Source: Streptomyces lunaelactis (GTDB taxonomy: Bacteria; Actinomycetota; Actinomycetes; Streptomycetales; Streptomycetaceae). From it: a stretch of 64,000 bases of DNA. Of this stretch, positions 25,166 through 33,786 are shown one piece after another. The stretch is from the NCBI RefSeq assembly GCF_003054555.1, contig NZ_CP026304.1, positions 3,472,001-3,536,000 of the forward strand, in the 5' to 3' direction. Position 1 is the stretch's first letter. Each line of letters opens with the position of its first letter. Under the pieces are notes generated by a model. The model was given only the letters and a program-made list of their open reading frames with translations, did not search any database and was not told the origin of the DNA. The position numbers and the translations under genes are program-made.

Positions 25166-27064
25166 ATGCGACAGCCAGCCATCTCAGCCGCCGGGAGAGC
25201 CGTGGCCGCCCCCAACCAGTGGGCCGGTGACGACCCCGCGACAGACCTCGCCGACCTGCCCGTACCGGACCGCTCGCGCTGGGTGGTACCGCTGCGCCTG
25301 GCCGCGCCGCTGGTCGTGGCGCTCGCCCTGTGGGCGTACGCCGTGGCGGGCACCGACACCACCGCGCTCGGCGACTTCGGCCTGGTCGGGGCACTGCCGG
25401 TGGTCTTCTGGGTCGCGCTCGCGCTGCTGACCGCCGGCTTCTGGGTCTGCGTACGGGATCCGCTGCGCAGCAACTGGTGGTCGCTGGCGTACACGGTGGG
25501 TCTGATCGTGATGGAGCGCGCCACCCAGGCGCTCGTCTATCCCACGCCGCTGTACGCCTGGGCATGGAAGCACGACGCGGTCATCGAGCATCTGCTCACC
25601 GCGGGCGGCCTCCAGCGGGGCGACCGGCTCGGCGACATGGCGGTCTACGACCAGTGGCCCGGGTTCTTCGCCGCGCAGGCCGCGCTGGTGCGGCTCACCG
25701 GTGTGGAGAACGCGGCGATGTACATGGCGTGGTGGCCACTGGTCTCCAGTCTGATGCTGCTCGCTCCGCTGCTGCTGATCTACCGCACCTTCACCCAGGA
25801 CCGCCGGCTGATCTGGACCGCTGTCTGGCTCTTCTGTGTGGCCAACTGGGTGGGGCAGGACTACTTCTCCCCCCAGTCGCTGGCCCTCGCCCTCTATCTC
25901 GGCGTGATCGCGATCGTGCTGCGCCGGGGCGGGCGCACCCAACGGGGCATCAGGTCGCGGCAGGCGCTGTGGACCGTACTGCTCATCCCGGTGATCACCG
26001 CGATCGTCATCTCCCACCAGCTCACCCCGGTGATGCTGGTGGCGGCCATCGGCGGGCTGTGCCTGATGCGGCGATACCGCGACTGGGCCCTGCTGGTCAC
26101 GCTGCTGCTGGTGTTCCTGGCGTGGAACCTGACCGCCTCGCTGCCGTTCCTGCGGACGGCGGTCCCCGAGATGATCAGCTCCTTCGGCGATGTGAGCGGC
26201 AATCTGGAGACGGGGTACGGGTCGACGCCGACCGGCACCGGACCGGTGATCGTCTCCTGGGTGTCGCGGGTGCTGTCGGGCTCCGTGCTGCTGCTCGCCG
26301 GGATCGGTGTGCTGCGCCAACGGGTGCTGCGCCACCGCGCCCGTCCGCTGCTGCTGCTCGCCGCCGTACCGCTGCTGATGCTGGTGGCCAATGACTACGG
26401 CAGCGAAATGATCTTCCGGGTGCTGCTCTTCATGCTGCCCGGCGCCTGCTTCTTCGCCGCGGCGGCGCTGCTGCCCCCGGTACGGCCGCTGGCCGCGGAT
26501 CCCGTCGGCCACGGGGCCCCGCCGCCGGCGGTGGGCCTGCGGTTCGCCGTGCTTCCCGGGGTGGTGCTGCTCGCGCTCACGGCGGCGTTCGTACCCGGCT
26601 ACTCGGGCAAGGACCGGCTCAGTTACTTCCCTCCGCAGGAGGTCGCGCTGGTCCAGCAGGTCTTCGACCGGGCGCCCAAGGGCTCTCTTGTCGTTGCCGC
26701 ACATCGCAACTACCCACTCGCGTACGCTTCGTACTGGAATGTGCGGCATTACTGGTTCCTCGACGACGCCAAGAGCCACGTCGAAGAGATTCTGAAGGAC
26801 CCGGCCGGGACACTCGCCCGGGACATGGCAGCGGTGGAGCCGCCCGGCCGGGCGTACTTCCTGCTCACCCAGGGCCAGATCGCCAACTCCGAGATGAACG
26901 GCATGCTCACCGCGGACCAGTTGCGGAGCATCGAGACGTCCGTCGCCGCGTCGCCCCTCTTCGAGCAGGTGGGCCATAACAGCGCGGGCGTCATCTATGA
27001 ACTGAAGCGCACGGAAGCCATCGACGGCAGCGCGCCGACAGCCGGCACGGGGAGGACATCATGA
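25166..27064 (+). CDS. Large polytopic membrane protein (GT-C-like)
   Basis: 632 aa from ATG 25166, AGGGGG upstream. About 12 membrane segments up to residue ~480, then a ~140-aa non-membrane domain (RLSYFPPQEVALVQQVFDRA, RNYPLAYASYWNVRHYWFLD). The long loop after the early helices (DRLGDMAVYDQWPGFFAAQA) resembles the acidic first loop of lipid-sugar-dependent glycosyltransferases, but I cannot assign a family with certainty. Ends in an ATGA overlap with the next gene. Likely part of exopolysaccharide assembly. Confidence 0.72.
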   Translation: MRQPAISAAGRAVAAPNQWAGDDPATDLADLPVPDRSRWVVPLRLAAPLVVALALWAYAVAGTDTTALGDFGLVGALPVVFWVALALLTAGFWVCVRDPLRSNWWSLAYTVGLIVMERATQALVYPTPLYAWAWKHDAVIEHLLTAGGLQRGDRLGDMAVYDQWPGFFAAQAALVRLTGVENAAMYMAWWPLVSSLMLLAPLLLIYRTFTQDRRLIWTAVWLFCVANWVGQDYFSPQSLALALYLGVIAIVLRRGGRTQRGIRSRQALWTVLLIPVITAIVISHQLTPVMLVAAIGGLCLMRRYRDWALLVTLLLVFLAWNLTASLPFLRTAVPEMISSFGDVSGNLETGYGSTPTGTGPVIVSWVSRVLSGSVLLLAGIGVLRQRVLRHRARPLLLLAAVPLLMLVANDYGSEMIFRVLLFMLPGACFFAAAALLPPVRPLAADPVGHGAPPPAVGLRFAVLPGVVLLALTAAFVPGYSGKDRLSYFPPQEVALVQQVFDRAPKGSLVVAAHRNYPLAYASYWNVRHYWFLDDAKSHVEEILKDPAGTLARDMAAVEPPGRAYFLLTQGQIANSEMNGMLTADQLRSIETSVAASPLFEQVGHNSAGVIYELKRTEAIDGSAPTAGTGRTS

Positions 27065-27504
27065 GACCTCAGTCGCTCGCGATCCGGCTGCTGCCGCCCT
27101 TCGCAGGCTGGTTCGCCATCGGCGCCACCCTGCTGCCCGCGGCATCGCCGCTGCGGGCAGCGCCGGTCGCCGTGTTCCTGCTCGCCGGTCCCGGCGCCGC
27201 CGTCCTGCGCATCTGCGCCCCCGCGATCCGGCGCCATCAAGCCGTCGGTCCTGCGGAGAGCTGGGACAGCGGCTTCGCGCGGGACTCCGAGCGGCTGGAG
27301 CAGCTCGTCCTGATGGTCTTCCTGAGCGTGAGCGCGACGCTCATCGGCGCCACCGTGCTGATGGCCGCGCATGCCTTCAGCGGTCAGCGGGTCCTGGTGC
27401 TGCTCACTCTGCTGACGATGCTCGCTGCCTGCTGTCCGCGGCTCCGCAGCCGGACACGGACCGCGCGTGCGTCATCGCCGCCACAGAAAGGCTCGCCCCT
27501 GTGA
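27061..27504 (+). CDS. Small membrane protein of polysaccharide locus
   Basis: 147 aa, ATG 27061 in a 4-nt overlap with the preceding stop. Four hydrophobic segments (about 8-27, 30-48, 80-101 and 108-126). No family recognised. Its double coupling (ATGA before, GTGA after) argues that it works in a complex with the neighbouring membrane protein or the hydrolase. Confidence 0.75.
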   Translation: MRPQSLAIRLLPPFAGWFAIGATLLPAASPLRAAPVAVFLLAGPGAAVLRICAPAIRRHQAVGPAESWDSGFARDSERLEQLVLMVFLSVSATLIGATVLMAAHAFSGQRVLVLLTLLTMLAACCPRLRSRTRTARASSPPQKGSPL

Positions 27505-28583
27505 CGTTCCCCCGACGCCCCGTTCGCGGGGCGCCAGGCATTCATCGCAGGCCGCACGAGCGACGGCGGCTGTGGGCCATGTCCACGGCGCTGATCGGCG
27601 TGCTGCTCGTGGGCATACTCGCCCTGCAGAAGTCCTCGGGTTCCGAGGACTCCGCCCTCTCGGGTCCGCAGTGCCGGCCCGCCGAACTGCTGGTGCCCGA
27701 CTGCGGCGCCTGGTTCGGTGCCTATGTACGGCACGGCAAGCCCGACCTCGAAGAGAAGGTCCTCGCCTACGAGAAGCGGATCGGCCGCAGGCTGGACATC
27801 GTCTACGCCTACCACGACATGTCCCTGGACGGCTTGGAGGGACAGCTGCTGACCGAGCAGGAACAGCGCGTAGGCAAGGACCGGATGCTGCTGCTGTCCT
27901 GGGAAAGCAAATGGTGGAACGGCACCCCGGCGCAGCAGCCGAGCTGGCAGGGCATCGCCTCGGGGGCACTCGACAAGAGCGTGATCGATGTCCAGGCGAA
28001 GCGGATCAAGGAGTACGGCAAGCCGCTCTTCCTCTCCTTCGACCTGGAGATGGACACCCGTACGCCCGCCAACGGCACACCTGCCGAGTACGTCGCCGCC
28101 TACCGCCACATTCATGACCGGTTCCGCGAACTCGGCGTGCGGAACGTGGTGTGGAGCTGGGTCATCACCGGCTACACGGGCCACAGCGAGCTGTTCCCCA
28201 AGCTCTATCCGGGCGACGCGTACGTCGACTGGATCGGCTACAACCAGTACAACTACTACCGCTGCCACAAGGCGAAGTGGCAGAGCTTCGAGCAGACCCA
28301 GACGGCCTCGCACGACTGGATCCGCGAGAACATCTCCGACGACAAGCCGCTGATACTCTCGGAGTTCGGCACAGCGGACGATCCGTCCAGGCCCGACGCC
28401 CAGGCCGAGTGGTACGCCGAAGTGCCGCGTGTGGTCAAGAAGCTGGACGGTGTACGGGCCGTGCTCCAGTGGAACTACCGGGATCCGGGGCCCGGCTGCG
28501 ATCTCGCGCTGGCCAGGGACGAATCCTGGAAGAGCCTGCGCAAGGCCGTCTCCGACCCGTACTTCCACCAGCCGCGGCCATGA
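27501..28583 (+). CDS. GH26-like glycoside hydrolase, membrane-anchored
   Basis: 360 aa from GTG 27501. An N-terminal signal anchor (TALIGVLLVGILALQK, ~28-43) is followed by a TIM-barrel resembling GH26 and related mannanase-like enzymes: LSFDLEMDTR, VWSWVITGYTGHSELFPKLY, DWIGYNQYNYYRC and LILSEFGTAD. The Glu in DLEMD and the Glu in SEFGT are candidate acid/base and nucleophile. It may trim the polymer made by this locus. The enzyme is exported and held at the outer membrane face of the cell membrane. Confidence 0.75.
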   Translation: MTFPRRPVRGAPGIHRRPHERRRLWAMSTALIGVLLVGILALQKSSGSEDSALSGPQCRPAELLVPDCGAWFGAYVRHGKPDLEEKVLAYEKRIGRRLDIVYAYHDMSLDGLEGQLLTEQEQRVGKDRMLLLSWESKWWNGTPAQQPSWQGIASGALDKSVIDVQAKRIKEYGKPLFLSFDLEMDTRTPANGTPAEYVAAYRHIHDRFRELGVRNVVWSWVITGYTGHSELFPKLYPGDAYVDWIGYNQYNYYRCHKAKWQSFEQTQTASHDWIRENISDDKPLILSEFGTADDPSRPDAQAEWYAEVPRVVKKLDGVRAVLQWNYRDPGPGCDLALARDESWKSLRKAVSDPYFHQPRP

Positions 28584-28597
28584 GGCCCGTGCACGGC

Positions 28598-28671
28598 CAG
28601 GGGGTGTCCTGCCCGTCCTCTCCGTCCCACCCGTCCCACCCGTCCCACCCGTCCCACCCGTTTACCCCCTG
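28598..28671. repeat. 9-bp tandem repeat inside inverted arms
   Basis: Four perfect copies of CCGTCCCAC occupy 28622-28657, flanked by an 8-bp inverted pair CAGGGGGT (28598-28605)/ACCCCCTG (28664-28671). It lies between convergent genes and may act as a terminator structure; copy number should vary by slippage. Confidence 0.65.
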
Positions 28672-28685
28672 ACCCGCGAGGGCTT

Positions 28686-29498
28686 CTATCCCGCGAAGAC
28701 CGGGCCCTTCACCGCCGCCCGGATCCGCCGGCAGAGCCTCCACCCCATCGTCGGCAGCGAGTCGGGGAACGGCGCGACCGGCGCGCCCCGCCCGTCCATC
28801 CACGCCTCGATGTCCGCGACCGTGTGACCGCGGCGCAGGATGAGACGGGCGATGCGGTACGCCTCGTCCGTCTCCGAACTCAGTGCGTGCCGGACGGCGA
28901 CCGCCGAGGCATAGCCCGCGCGGGCGACCGCCTTGCGTACGCCCCGGCTGTTGTAACCGTGCGGATAGGCGAGATGCGTCACCTCATGGCCCACGACATC
29001 CTCCAGCACCGCCTTGGACTCGGTCAGTTCACGTCTCAGCGCACCGGCGGGCAGGGTGTCCAGCTGGGGGTGGGTGACCGTGTGGGCCCCCACCTCCATG
29101 CCGTACTGCTCCAGCCGGGGCACCTGGGCGAGGGTCATCATCGGCGCGGGCGGCAGCAGACTGCGCCGGCCCGGCGTGATGGCCCCGGTGGTGAGATACG
29201 CGGTGGCCGGCAGTGCGCGGGCGGCGAGCGCCTCGGCGGTGGGTCCGGGCAGATCGGCGAAGCCGTCGTCGAAGGTGAGGACGACGGGCCGCAGCGGCAG
29301 CGGGCCGCGGCCCGCGAAGTGGTCCACGAGCGCGCTGATCGTGACCGGGGTGCGACCGCTCGCCACGATCGCGTCCAACTGCGCGCCGAACTCCTTGGGC
29401 GTCACGGCGAATTCGGCGATCCAGTCGGGCGGGTCGTCCATCACCGCGTGATAGAGCAGTACGGGAATCCGGGGCATCGTCTCGGGGCCGCCTCTCAT
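28686..29498 (-). CDS. Polysaccharide deacetylase (NodB-like)
   Basis: 270 aa from ATG 29498 (GGAGGAG upstream), overlapping the GT2 stop by ATGA. NodB motifs: TFDDGFAD (metal and catalytic Asp), HTVTHPQLD (His ligands) and AYPHGYNSRGV. No signal peptide is obvious, so it may act cytoplasmically on a lipid-linked intermediate. Removes N- or O-acetyl groups from a sugar polymer or precursor. Confidence 0.88.
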   Translation of the reverse strand: MRGGPETMPRIPVLLYHAVMDDPPDWIAEFAVTPKEFGAQLDAIVASGRTPVTISALVDHFAGRGPLPLRPVVLTFDDGFADLPGPTAEALAARALPATAYLTTGAITPGRRSLLPPAPMMTLAQVPRLEQYGMEVGAHTVTHPQLDTLPAGALRRELTESKAVLEDVVGHEVTHLAYPHGYNSRGVRKAVARAGYASAVAVRHALSSETDEAYRIARLILRRGHTVADIEAWMDGRGAPVAPFPDSLPTMGWRLCRRIRAAVKGPVFAG

Positions 29499-30823
29499 CG
29501 CTCCTCCCGCTGCCCGCGCATCAGGCGCTGGTCCCAGGGCAGCGGTAGGCCGCGCACCCGTCTGCGGGCCTTCGCATACCCGATCGGCCCAGCCAGCATC
29601 CCGCGCCGCTCGAGCCGGGAGAGATGGCGCGGCCAGGGGTAGTCCTGCGCCCCGTGCTCCCCGGGTACGGAGGCTCCGCCGGCCTCGCGGTGGGCGGTGA
29701 TGGAGCGGGCGTGGGCCAGGCCGCGCGGCAGTTTCCGCAGCAGCGCGGGCAGCAGGGCGGGTCTGCGCACGAGGATGGCGGTGAGATACGCGGTGAGCCC
29801 GGCCCCGTAGCCGTAGGCCTGGTTCCTCAGGTCCTGCCAGCTCTCCCGGTGGTGGTGCCAGACCAGCGCGTCGGGGGTGTAGCGCAGCCGGTGGCCCGCG
29901 GCGAGGACGCTGACGAACGCGTACAGGTCGTCGCCGCCCTTGGCGGGGGTCCCGGTGCCGGTTGCGGGGTCGAAGCCGCCGATCTCCCGCAGGACGGTGG
30001 CCCGGAAGGCCATGTTGGCGCCGGAGCCGAAGCTGCCCGCGGTGAACGGGAAGAGCGGCTCGCCGGCGGGCGGGTGCGCGGGGTCGTACTGGCGCGGCTC
30101 GAAGCCCTTGGCGAAGCCGCCATGGCTCTCGAGGAGGATCTGCGCTGGAGTACTCAGCCTGGCGGGCAGGATCAGCCCGGTCGCACAGCCCAGGCCCGGG
30201 TCGCGGGCGAAGGGCGCGGTGAGCGCGGAGAGCCAGTGCGGGTCGGCGACGACATCGTCGTCGGTGAAGGCGATGACCGCGCCGTCGGCGGCAGCGATGC
30301 CCCGGTTGTGGGCGACGGCGAGGCCGGGCACCGGCTCGCGGACGTAGCGGACGAGGTCGCCGTACTTGTTCTCGACGAGGTCGTGGGTGGCGCTGGTGAC
30401 GGGCGCGTTGTCGACGACGACGATCTCGAAGTCGGGGTGGTCCTGGGCGAGCAGCGAGCCGAGGGCGCGGGCCAGTTGGTCGGCGCGTTCGCGGGTTGCG
30501 ACGACGACACTCGTACGCGGCAGGTCGCCGGGCACGTCCTCGTGCGGCCGAGGTGGGGCGAGTTCGGCGCGGGCGGTCGCGGCGACCGTGGCCGCGGGGT
30601 CCCCGCCGGGCGGGACGCGGCACACGACCGTGGCTACGGGGCGGCCGCGCAGGCGTACGAGGGCGTAGACGTCACCGGTCCCGACGGGCGGCCCGCCGCC
30701 GAACGCGGGGCCGAAGCTCAGGACGGCGCCCTCGGGTCCGTCCAGGTCCAGCTCGGCGACCTGGATCTCGGCCGGCCGCGAACTGCCTTGTGGTCGATGT
30801 GGCTGATGCGGTGTGCTCGGCAT
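29495..30823 (-). CDS. Family 2 glycosyltransferase
   Basis: 442 aa from ATG 30823. After an unusual ~100-aa N-terminal beta-rich extension (AELDLDGPEGAVLSFGPAFG) comes a GT-A domain: TSVVVATRERADQLARALGS, IVVVDNAP, nucleotide/metal-binding FTDDDVVADPHWL and GSGANMAFRATVLREIGGFD, with acid GGDDLYAFV. Transfers a sugar from a nucleotide donor. Coupled to the deacetylase; 34 nt downstream of the GNAT/FemAB gene. Confidence 0.88.
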   Translation of the reverse strand: MPSTPHQPHRPQGSSRPAEIQVAELDLDGPEGAVLSFGPAFGGGPPVGTGDVYALVRLRGRPVATVVCRVPPGGDPAATVAATARAELAPPRPHEDVPGDLPRTSVVVATRERADQLARALGSLLAQDHPDFEIVVVDNAPVTSATHDLVENKYGDLVRYVREPVPGLAVAHNRGIAAADGAVIAFTDDDVVADPHWLSALTAPFARDPGLGCATGLILPARLSTPAQILLESHGGFAKGFEPRQYDPAHPPAGEPLFPFTAGSFGSGANMAFRATVLREIGGFDPATGTGTPAKGGDDLYAFVSVLAAGHRLRYTPDALVWHHHRESWQDLRNQAYGYGAGLTAYLTAILVRRPALLPALLRKLPRGLAHARSITAHREAGGASVPGEHGAQDYPWPRHLSRLERRGMLAGPIGYAKARRRVRGLPLPWDQRLMRGQREER

Positions 30824-30857
30824 GCGATGACCCCCGCTTGCTCGGATGTTCCCGCGG

Positions 30858-31943
30858 TCAGTTGCCCCGCAAAGTGCCCAACTGGTTCAGCGCCTTCTGC
30901 GCGTATCCGGCCAGCCGCGGCCTGCTGCGTACGAAGCTGTGCGCACGGCGCGAGGGCTCGCGGCTGAGCCAGTAGAGGGCGGCCCGCGCCCCCGGCAGTA
31001 CCGAGGAGCCCTCGTGGACCCGCAGCTCGCCGGTCTTCAGCGCGTCCTTGTACTCCGCGCCCCCGCGCCCCAGATCGAGCATCCCGATGCCCTCGTCGGC
31101 GGCGGACTCGGCCATCCGCAGATGCAGGATCAGCCCCGGCGAGTACTTGGCGAACTCGACGTCGTACGCCGGGAACCAGCAGGACAGCACGGTGCGCGAA
31201 CGCAGCCCGAAGTGCGCGGCGACCGGCCGGTCCGCGGCGTACAGCACGGACAGCACCCCGGAGCAGCCCGCTGTGCGCGTCTCGTGCAGCCGGCGCACCA
31301 GGGTGTTGATCCACTCCTGTGCGAACCGGTCCCGGCGGCCGGTCCTGCGGTACTGCGCGGACTTCCACTCCATGAGTGCGCGCAGGGCAGCCGGATCGCG
31401 CTCGTCGAAGACGAACCGCACCTCGCCCGCCTGCCGCCCCAGCTTGCGCTCCTTGGCCAGGGTCGTCCTGAGGAACTTGGGTGACTGCGCCCGCAACACC
31501 TCTTCGTACGCCGCGTACCCGGCGCCGATGTCGATCACGGGAGAGGCGAACTCCTCGGCGGCATCGGGCAGGAAGACCGTCTGTCCCGCTTCGAGGTTGT
31601 CGAACGCCCACGCGGACAGTCCGCAGGCCCGCAGCAGCTCACGGGGGGCGACTCTCAGCCCCGCGCGCAGGACGGCGCCCTGGCAGTCGGAGACGCCCAG
31701 ACCGATCGCGCGTCCATGGCCCAGCGGTCCCGGTTCGTACGGAAAGAAGCCGGCCGGCTCCCCGTCCTCCCACAGCACCGCCACTCTCGCCGCGGGCCGC
31801 ACACGGCCGACGGTGAGGGTGAACTCGGGCTCCATGAAGGGATTGGCGGGTGCGCCCGTCTTGGCACGCAGCTCCCGCCAGGCCTCGATCTCCCCTTCGC
31901 CCAGCTCGTCCGGTTCTACGACACGAATGCGTACACCGCTCAA
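30858..31943 (-). CDS. GNAT/FemAB-like (Acetyltransf_6) acyltransferase
   Basis: 361 aa from TTG 31943, with GGGGGG 5 nt upstream. Tandem GNAT-like fold typical of the 'BioF2-like/CelD' acetyltransferases found in polysaccharide loci: NPFMEPEFTLTVGRVRPAAR, EYKDALKTGELRVHEGSSVL, with AAHFGLRSRTVLSCWFPAYD in the second half. Probably modifies sugars or lipid-linked precursors by N-acylation. First gene of a three-gene unit facing the flippase operon. Confidence 0.82.
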   Translation of the reverse strand: MSGVRIRVVEPDELGEGEIEAWRELRAKTGAPANPFMEPEFTLTVGRVRPAARVAVLWEDGEPAGFFPYEPGPLGHGRAIGLGVSDCQGAVLRAGLRVAPRELLRACGLSAWAFDNLEAGQTVFLPDAAEEFASPVIDIGAGYAAYEEVLRAQSPKFLRTTLAKERKLGRQAGEVRFVFDERDPAALRALMEWKSAQYRRTGRRDRFAQEWINTLVRRLHETRTAGCSGVLSVLYAADRPVAAHFGLRSRTVLSCWFPAYDVEFAKYSPGLILHLRMAESAADEGIGMLDLGRGGAEYKDALKTGELRVHEGSSVLPGARAALYWLSREPSRRAHSFVRSRPRLAGYAQKALNQLGTLRGN

Positions 31944-32074
31944 CTCGACCCCCCGGTCCCACCCCTGAGCTTTCCCCGGGACAGGACGCTACCGGTCCAT
32001 ATCCCGACAGGGTAGGGAGCGTCGCACTTCTTGTGACCGATCCGTGAAGGAGCCAGAAAGGAGGGATACGCGAG

Positions 32075-32191
32075 GTGTTCGAGTTCCGCAGTCAACTGCC
32101 GGGCAATGTGAGCGGTGTTGAGCAAGTGACATTCGAACACGGTCGGATGCTCATAGGATCTGTACGCTCCCGATCACTCTGGGGAGTCTGA
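32075..32191 (+). CDS. Small ORF, 38 aa, upstream of the conservon
   Basis: GTG 32075 follows AAAGGAGGG by 10 nt, the best ribosome-binding site in the interval 31944-32292. The product starts MFEFRSQLPGNVSGVEQVTF and ends in WGV; no family recognised. Twelve nt downstream, in the same frame, is the 30-aa membrane peptide, so this may be a leader for it and for the conservon. The rest of the interval holds no other supported feature. Confidence 0.4.
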   Translation: MFEFRSQLPGNVSGVEQVTFEHGRMLIGSVRSRSLWGV

Positions 32192-32203
32192 CGTGTCCCG
32201 GAT

Positions 32204-32296
32204 GTGTCCCGGAAGGGCTCTCTCCTCGTGGTCGTGGTCGTTGTGGTGGTGCTGCTCATGGTCTGCAAGATCGTCATACCGAGGTCGTCGCGGTGA
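32204..32296 (+). CDS. 30-aa single-span membrane peptide coupled to cvnA
   Basis: GTG 32204 to TGA 32296. The product is a short basic start (MSRKGS), an uninterrupted hydrophobic stretch LLVVVVVVVLLMVCKIVI, and a basic tail PRSSR. Its stop overlaps the cvnA start as GTGA (32293-32296), the same coupling used throughout the conservon. No strong Shine-Dalgarno is close, so initiation may depend on re-initiation after the 38-aa ORF. Function unknown; a membrane partner of the kinase-like CvnA is inferred. Confidence 0.5.
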   Translation: MSRKGSLLVVVVVVVVLLMVCKIVIPRSSR

Positions 32297-33786
32297 GCCT
32301 GCCCGGGAACGGAGCCGGCGCCCGGCGGCACTTATGGTCCGTCGCGGTGGTGATCGCGGCAGGCGGAGCCGCGCTGGTGGGCTGGGCCGCGGCCGCCGAC
32401 TGGCGGCAGATGCTGGCGGGCGGCTGCGCCGCCGCCGCGGTGCTGGTGCTCTCCTGGGCGATCGTGCTCACCCGGCAGCTGGCGGCGGAACGGGCCGCGC
32501 GGGCCCGCGAGCAGCGGGTGGCGGCAGCCCGGGGCGCGGAGCTGGCGCATCTGGCGGCGGTACGGGTGCCCGCCATCGCCGAACGGGTGCGTACGGGACA
32601 GCGGCTGGACGGCGTGCCCGGACCCCTCGCCCCGGAGGCCGACACCGGTGAGGAGTTCGCCCGGGCGCTGGCCGCGGTGGTCGTGGCGCTCGGCTCGGAC
32701 GAGGCGGTCCGCCGGGAGCGGGCACTGCGCGACTCGGTGCAGGCCGCCTTCGAGTCCGTCGCCCGCAATATGCACGCGATGGCCACGGTGCAGCAGCAGG
32801 TGCTCGACCATGTCGAGCGTTCCATCGACGACTCCCGGCTGATGGCCGAGGTGATGAAGGCCGACCACGCGGCCTCGCAGATGACCCGTAAGGCACAGAC
32901 CCTGCTGGTGATGTGCGGGATCTGGCCGGCCCGTCGGGAGACGCAGCCGGTCTCGCTCTACGACTGCGTACGAGGCGCCCAGTCCCGGATCGTGGAGTTC
33001 GGCCGGATCGAGGTGCACGGCGGGCAGACGCTGTACGTGGTGCCGCCCGCGGTCGAGGGCCTGATGCACGCCATCGCCGAACTCCTGGAGAACGCCACGG
33101 TGTTCTCGCCCTCCCGCACCCAGGTCGTGGTCACCATCCGCGAGGTGGGAGCCGGAGCGGTGGTGGAGATCGACGACGCGGGCCTCGGTATGCCGCCGGA
33201 CGTACTGCAGCAGGCGACGGGCCAGCTCCGCGACGACCTGGATCTGGCACGGCTGGGCGCGGTGCCGCGGCTGGGGCTCGCGTGTGTGGGGCGCTGGAGC
33301 CGGGAGCTCGGCTTCAACGTGGAGCTGACGGCGGCGTCGGCGTACGGAGGTACGCGCGCGGTGACGTTCGTGCCGTTCCGGCTGCTGACCGAGCCGCTGT
33401 CGAACTTCACCACCGCGCGACAGACGGCGGGGGCGGTACCGCACGCGGGGCACGTACCGCACGCCGGCTCCGTACCGCACCCCGGCTCCGTACCGCAGCA
33501 GGCACCCGCTGCCGCGCGCACCGCCGCCGAACACGCCTCCGCGCAGGCGCCCGCGACCGGCCCCGGCGGACTGCCCCGGCGCCGCAGCCGGCGCGGCGGC
33601 ACCCTGGAAGCGGCGGCGCAGCAGGCCCTGCAGGGACCGCCGTCCGCTCCCGCCCCCGCTCCCTCCTCGTGGACCCCGGAGGCCGCGCGCGCTTCGATCG
33701 CCAGCGTGGTGTCCGGTTCGCGGCGCGGCCGCGCGGCCCTCGAGGACACCGACGTACCCCACGAGCACGACGGAGGCCGGCAGTGA
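32293..33786 (+). CDS. cvnA: Conservon protein CvnA, sensor kinase-like ATPase
   Basis: 497 aa from GTG 32293. Two N-terminal membrane segments (about 13-32 and 38-58), a coiled linker rich in Ala/Glu/Arg (ERAARAREQRVAAARGAELA), then a GHKL ATPase domain with N-box AIAELLENATVFSPS, G1 EIDDAGLGMP and LGLACVGRWSRELGFNVELT. A conventional H-box His is not evident, as in other CvnA proteins. The C terminus (~380-497) is disordered with repeated HAGxVPHAGSVPHPGSVP units. Sensor part of a G-protein-like complex with CvnB-D; signal unknown. Confidence 0.93.
   Translation: MSLPGNGAGARRHLWSVAVVIAAGGAALVGWAAAADWRQMLAGGCAAAAVLVLSWAIVLTRQLAAERAARAREQRVAAARGAELAHLAAVRVPAIAERVRTGQRLDGVPGPLAPEADTGEEFARALAAVVVALGSDEAVRRERALRDSVQAAFESVARNMHAMATVQQQVLDHVERSIDDSRLMAEVMKADHAASQMTRKAQTLLVMCGIWPARRETQPVSLYDCVRGAQSRIVEFGRIEVHGGQTLYVVPPAVEGLMHAIAELLENATVFSPSRTQVVVTIREVGAGAVVEIDDAGLGMPPDVLQQATGQLRDDLDLARLGAVPRLGLACVGRWSRELGFNVELTAASAYGGTRAVTFVPFRLLTEPLSNFTTARQTAGAVPHAGHVPHAGSVPHPGSVPQQAPAAARTAAEHASAQAPATGPGGLPRRRSRRGGTLEAAAQQALQGPPSAPAPAPSSWTPEAARASIASVVSGSRRGRAALEDTDVPHEHDGGRQ

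Noticed and set aside
32193..32651. 152-codon ORF starting at 32193, overlapping the conservon
   Set aside because: Trp/Arg-rich shadow of the membrane micropeptide and of cvnA in another frame; no family motif.
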